A stretch of DNA of 64,000 nucleotides. It comes from Mycobacterium conspicuum. GTDB taxonomy: Bacteria; Actinomycetota; Actinomycetes; Mycobacteriales; Mycobacteriaceae. The stretch spans positions 1,922,001-1,986,000 of the forward strand of contig NZ_AP022613.1 in NCBI RefSeq assembly GCF_010730195.1. The letters run 5' to 3'. This document shows, piece after piece, positions 61,179-64,000 of this stretch. Under the pieces are notes generated by a model, which saw only the letters and a program-made list of their open reading frames with translations, searched no databases and was not told where the DNA came from. The first letter of the stretch is position 1, and every line of letters starts with the position of its first letter. A program made the translations under genes and the position numbers.

Positions 61179-61628
61179 CGGTTCGGCCCGGCGGGGCTGA
61201 GCCGATCGCATGACGCGGGCGCGGGTCACCATGACTGACACTCGATAATGTCTGCAGGTCTGTTGGCGGCGCCGGGTGCGGCTGATCTCCGTCCGACGTT
61301 GTTGTGGCCGGCGCCGAATCGACCGTGCTCTCGCGGCGTGCGACCACGCGTGGTGCCGATGAATTGCCAAGGCAAGCATCGGGTGGCGAATCGGAGCAGG
61401 CCTGTCATGACGGCGAATCCCCAAGAGCGTCGGCGGGTGCGGCAGGGCGGCAATGTTCCCTGGGCGCAACGCGAACCCGACAGCTGCTCGACCCGGTCGG
61501 ACCCAAGCTCATCGAGGAGCTACCGACGAGACATGAGATGGCCACCAGCTCAGCGGACACCTCTAACCGGCCGGTCGAGACACGCGGGCAGCTTAGCGAC
61601 ATCGCTCGTCCTCTCCGTCCCGACCTAT
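61179..61628. other. Gap without a recognisable gene
   Basis: About 450 bases between the tandem-TetR start and the first copy of the repeated operator block. It must contain the promoter of the TetR-NorD-NorQ operon. No other feature could be supported. Confidence 0.4.
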
Positions 61629-61680
61629 TGTGGTGCAGTCTGACTCCAGAATAAGATCTGGTGCTAGATTGCACCAGATC
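61629..61680. promoter_or_regulatory. Repeated promoter block with palindrome, copy 1
   Basis: Bases 61629-61652 are identical to 63762-63785. They are followed by a perfect inverted repeat GATCTGGTGC (61655-61664) and GCACCAGATC (61671-61680) with a 6-base spacer. This is a TetR-type operator layout. It precedes the decayed SDR gene. Confidence 0.65.
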
Positions 61681-61802
61681 AGTTGGGTTGGTCAAGGGAC
61701 CGCAGCCAGACGCCCAGTCACCGCTTCCTGCTCTTGGTTGATGGACCGGCCTGCAGGTTAGCCGTATCACGTTGATAAGCAACCGAAGTGGAGGAAGATC
61801 CT

Positions 61803-62226
61803 TTGTCCGGACGTCTCGACGGCAGGTCGCCGTCATCAGGGGAGCTGCCCGCGGCCAAGGGCGCGCGCACGCCGTCGCCATAGCCAAAGCGGGCGCCGAC
61901 ATCGTTGCCCTCGATATCTGCCGGGACGTCCCGAGCAACCCCTACCCTTGGCGACACCCGACGACCTCTCTGACACCGAACGATCGGTGAAAGAACTTGG
62001 GCGGCGCGTGGTCGCGCGGATCGCCGACGTGCGTGAACGCCACGAACTGCGCGACACCGTCGAGGCCGCTCTGGCCGATCTCGGCAGGATCGACGTCGTC
62101 GTCGCCAATGCCGGCATCCTGCCGATGGCGGTGGGCAACCCCGACCCATGCATTTCGTCGACGCCTCCGACGTCGACCTGGTCGGCGCGATGAACACCGT
62201 CGCGGTCACCATGCCCGCTACCTGTG
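61803..62226 (+). pseudogene. Mycofactocin-type SDR, 5' fragment (frameshifted)
   Basis: A TTG at 61803 with GGAGG upstream begins SGRLDG. Then a one-base loss near 61823 shifts the frame into GAARGQGRAHAV, and another shift near 61940 leads to the ELGRRVVARIADVRERHEL block. It ends after MNTVAVTMP at about 62226. The order and wording match the intact SDR at 9741. The 3' part resumes at 63282. Confidence 0.75.
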
Positions 62227-62253
62227 GGTAGTGGGTCAGTTTGAAGTTATTGG

Positions 62254-63136
62254 CTAGTTGCGCGGCCTTGGCCCGAGATCGTCGAGAATCTCTTTGGCCA
62301 TGACAACGGGGAGCAGGTGACCGGTCGCGGGAACCGCCCTCAGCGTGCTGTTGGGCAACAGGCTAGCCAAACGACGTGCATGTTTCATCGGCACCAAGGT
62401 GTCCTCTTCCCCTTGCCAGATGGTGACCGGCTGCTGGATCTCGGGGAGGTCGAAACCCCATGAGCCGAAGTAGTGACGGTACTCTTCGACCATTCCCTGT
62501 ACGCCGCCGCTCATCACTTCGCGATGCGTCGCCAGCAGGGATAGGGGCGGCGGGTTGAGTGCTGCGCCATCCCGGCTGCCTGCTAGGTGCGGGAGGACCC
62601 ACCCGAGCACGCGTGGCGGTACACGGCGTATCAGTTGCAGCAGCGCCGCAAGCGGCCCACGGCGCCCATCGGGCGGCCGGGATGAGCAACTCATCGGGCA
62701 AGAACCCGATCTCGAAGACGTTCCTGAGTCGCTCCAGGGGAGCCATCCCGTCGATGGTGGCGACCACGCGTACTCGCCCGGGCATCGCCGCAGCGCACGC
62801 CAACGCGAAGGGGCCTCCGCCCGACCAGCCGGCGACGGCGAAGTCATCTAGAAGCAGCAGGTCAGCAACCTGAGCCACGGTGTGCCCCCACTGGCCAACC
62901 GAGGCCATGCTCCATAGGTCGCTGCGCCCAATGCCCGGTCGGTCAATTGCGATGATTTCGGCACCACAAGAACGCGCCGCCTCGTCCATCACCGTGGCGT
63001 CCATACCGCAACTGAGTCCGCCGTGGTTCCACACCAGGGGCCACCCACCAGGTGACCCAAACCGCCACACACCCACGCGACGCGAATCGACCAGCACGGT
63101 CGAACCCGAATCGGTACCCCCGTTGTTGCTCTGCAT
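62254..63136 (-). pseudogene. Alpha/beta hydrolase with one frameshift, inside the split SDR
   Basis: ATG 63136 with GGAGGGG upstream starts a hydrolase: VWNHGGLSCGMD (oxyanion), IAIDRPGIGRSD, and the nucleophile elbow GWSGGG. Near 62670 the frame shifts, and the C-terminal half continues in another frame with IWQGEEDTLVP (acid residue) and ATGHLLP (histidine). Both halves keep catalytic residues, so the shift is recent or a sequencing error. The gene runs opposite to the SDR it interrupts. Confidence 0.65.
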
Positions 63137-63281
63137 TGATCGCCCCTCCGAAAGGTCACCCCGCCGCACCGTTCTCGGCTATTGCACCAAATATCTGTTC
63201 CGCGCTAGTGGTATTTCCCTGCACATGTTGGCGACTAATGATCGCGGCTTGGTGCAAAGGTCTAGTCGAGTAGCGCGCACT

Positions 63282-63700
63282 TGTGCGACGGCGCCTCCAT
63301 CATCGTCACCGGTTCCACCGCCGGCATGATCCGGGGCGCCACCGACAACCCGACCATTGGCCCCGGTGGGGCGGGCTACGCCTGGAGCAAGCGCGTCGTC
63401 ATGGAGTACGTCGATGAGATGTGCTTGCACCTGGCGCCGCGGATGATCCAGATCAACGCGATCCACCCGACCAACTGCAACACCCACCTGCTGCAGAATG
63501 ATGGCATGTACAGCATGTTCCGCCCGGATCTGACCCAAGCGGGCAAGAAGGCCACCCGCGAGGACGCCGAACCGTTATTCACCCTTTTCCGGGCCATGCC
63601 CATTCCCTACGTCGAACCCGAAGACATCGACAACCTGGGCGTGTTCCTGGCCGCTACATCACCGGCCAACACATCCGCGTGGACGCCGGGTCCCTGCTGA
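63282..63700 (+). pseudogene. Mycofactocin-type SDR, 3' fragment
   Basis: The frame resumes with DGASIIVTGSTAGM and continues through GYAWSKRVVMEYV and HPTNCNTHLLQNDG to VEPEDIDNLGVFLA. It then shifts again before the final GQHIRVDAGSLLK. This is the C-terminal half of the SDR begun at 61803. The ends at 62223-62226 and 63282-63285 share TGTG, suggesting a simple insertion of about 1.06 kb. Confidence 0.72.
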
Positions 63701-63761
63701 AGTGGCCAAACGGGCCCGGCAGGTGGGACGTGCCCCCTGAATGCTTGACCAATGGACCCGG

Positions 63762-63812
63762 TGTGGTGCAGTCTGACTCCAGAATTATGGTCTGGTGCCG
63801 AACGACACCAGA
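63762..63812. promoter_or_regulatory. Repeated promoter block with palindrome, copy 2
   Basis: The first 24 bases equal 61629-61652. The palindrome is TCTGGTG (63791-63797) and CACCAGA (63806-63812), with the same spacing as copy 1 and one arm-end mismatch. It lies just before the short gene at 63831. Confidence 0.62.
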
Positions 63813-63830
63813 AAGAATGGGTAGGGAGCA

Positions 63831-63920
63831 ATGTCGGTTGACTCGACAGACGTGCAGGTCGACCCCGTGACGTCGCGGCCGCCGGGGGCGCCGGCGACGC
63901 GTGCGCTGGTGAGCCGCTAG
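63831..63920 (+). CDS. Short reading frame after promoter block (possible leader or remnant)
   Basis: ATG 63831 with GGGAG upstream opens 29 codons ending in TAG 63920. The product has no recognisable motif. Its promoter block matches that of the decayed SDR, so it may be a real small gene, a leader peptide or the N-terminal stub of a truncated gene. Confidence 0.3.
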   Translation: MSVDSTDVQVDPVTSRPPGAPATRALVSR

Positions 63921-64000
63921 ATGACATCCGAGTACGACAGGCGTTCACCCCAGCCGCCTCCACGCCAGCCCCGCCGCAGCGGGGCTCCGGCGTTATCGAT
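63921..64000 (+). CDS. Possible gene start cut by the window edge
   Basis: ATG 63921 follows the previous TAG directly and opens a Pro/Arg-rich frame to the end of the window. Only 26 codons are visible and no family can be recognised. Confidence 0.25.
   Translation, partial: MTSEYDRRSPQPPPRQPRRSGAPALS

Noticed and set aside
1..64000. CRISPR array or insertion sequence with transposase
   Set aside because: I saw no regularly spaced short repeats and no transposase motif anywhere in the window.

Overview
The window is GC-rich actinobacterial DNA and almost certainly mycobacterial. It carries a complete mceA-F operon, two Mce-associated membrane proteins, mycofactocin-type oxidoreductases, four cytochrome P450s, and many overlapping ATGA stop/start junctions. 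I cannot tell from sequence alone whether it is chromosome, integrated island or large plasmid. The left end (primase-like and ParB-like genes) and a tRNA 3'-half fragment at about 56.15 kb show that mobile DNA has shaped it.

Layout. (1) 1-4.2 kb, minus strand: a truncated TOPRIM/CHC2 primase-like gene, a small gene, an NrdH-like redoxin and a ParB-like gene. The ParB-like gene is flanked by two diverged copies of an RNA-like element of about 190 nt with compensatory base changes. (2) 4.2-8.45 kb: an IetAS-type module (AAA+ ATPase plus subtilisin-like protease) between two direct repeats of about 98 bp. (3) 8.7-15.7 kb: an accessory metabolic cluster (SDR, DapB-like oxidoreductases, P450, cytosolic substrate-binding-like protein) with a FadR-type regulator and two matching operator sites. 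(4) 15.8-18.3 kb: an amidohydrolase remnant and two Mce-associated proteins. (5) 18.6-50.8 kb: a large catabolic or biosynthetic cluster. It holds NDMA-dependent alcohol dehydrogenase, amidohydrolase, LuxC acyl-CoA reductase, two aldehyde dehydrogenases, three P450s, a cyclase-family hydrolase, a phosphotransferase-like protein, an ANL/LuxE-like ligase and SDRs. It ends in mceA-F without yrbE permease genes. Six copies of a palindrome TGCAGA-N3-TCTGCA mark its promoters, including that of a FadR-type gene at 33.0 kb, so one regulator probably controls most of it. (6) 50.9-55.6 kb: an alpha/beta hydrolase, a GMC oxidoreductase, an AveC-like membrane protein and a MarR regulator; the last three share a second operator type. 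(7) 56-64 kb: a tRNA fragment, a frameshifted TetR gene, a tandem-TetR/NorD/NorQ operon, and a decayed SDR gene split by a segment carrying a frameshifted hydrolase. That last block is framed by two copies of a third palindromic operator.

How the genes may work together (inference): the Mce proteins would bring in or move a hydrophobic substrate, P450s would hydroxylate it, and alcohol and aldehyde dehydrogenases would oxidise it. LuxC and the LuxE-like ligase could activate or reduce the carboxylate. The DapB-like and substrate-binding-like pairs recur in the clusters but have no known role that I can assign. The substrate cannot be read from the sequence.
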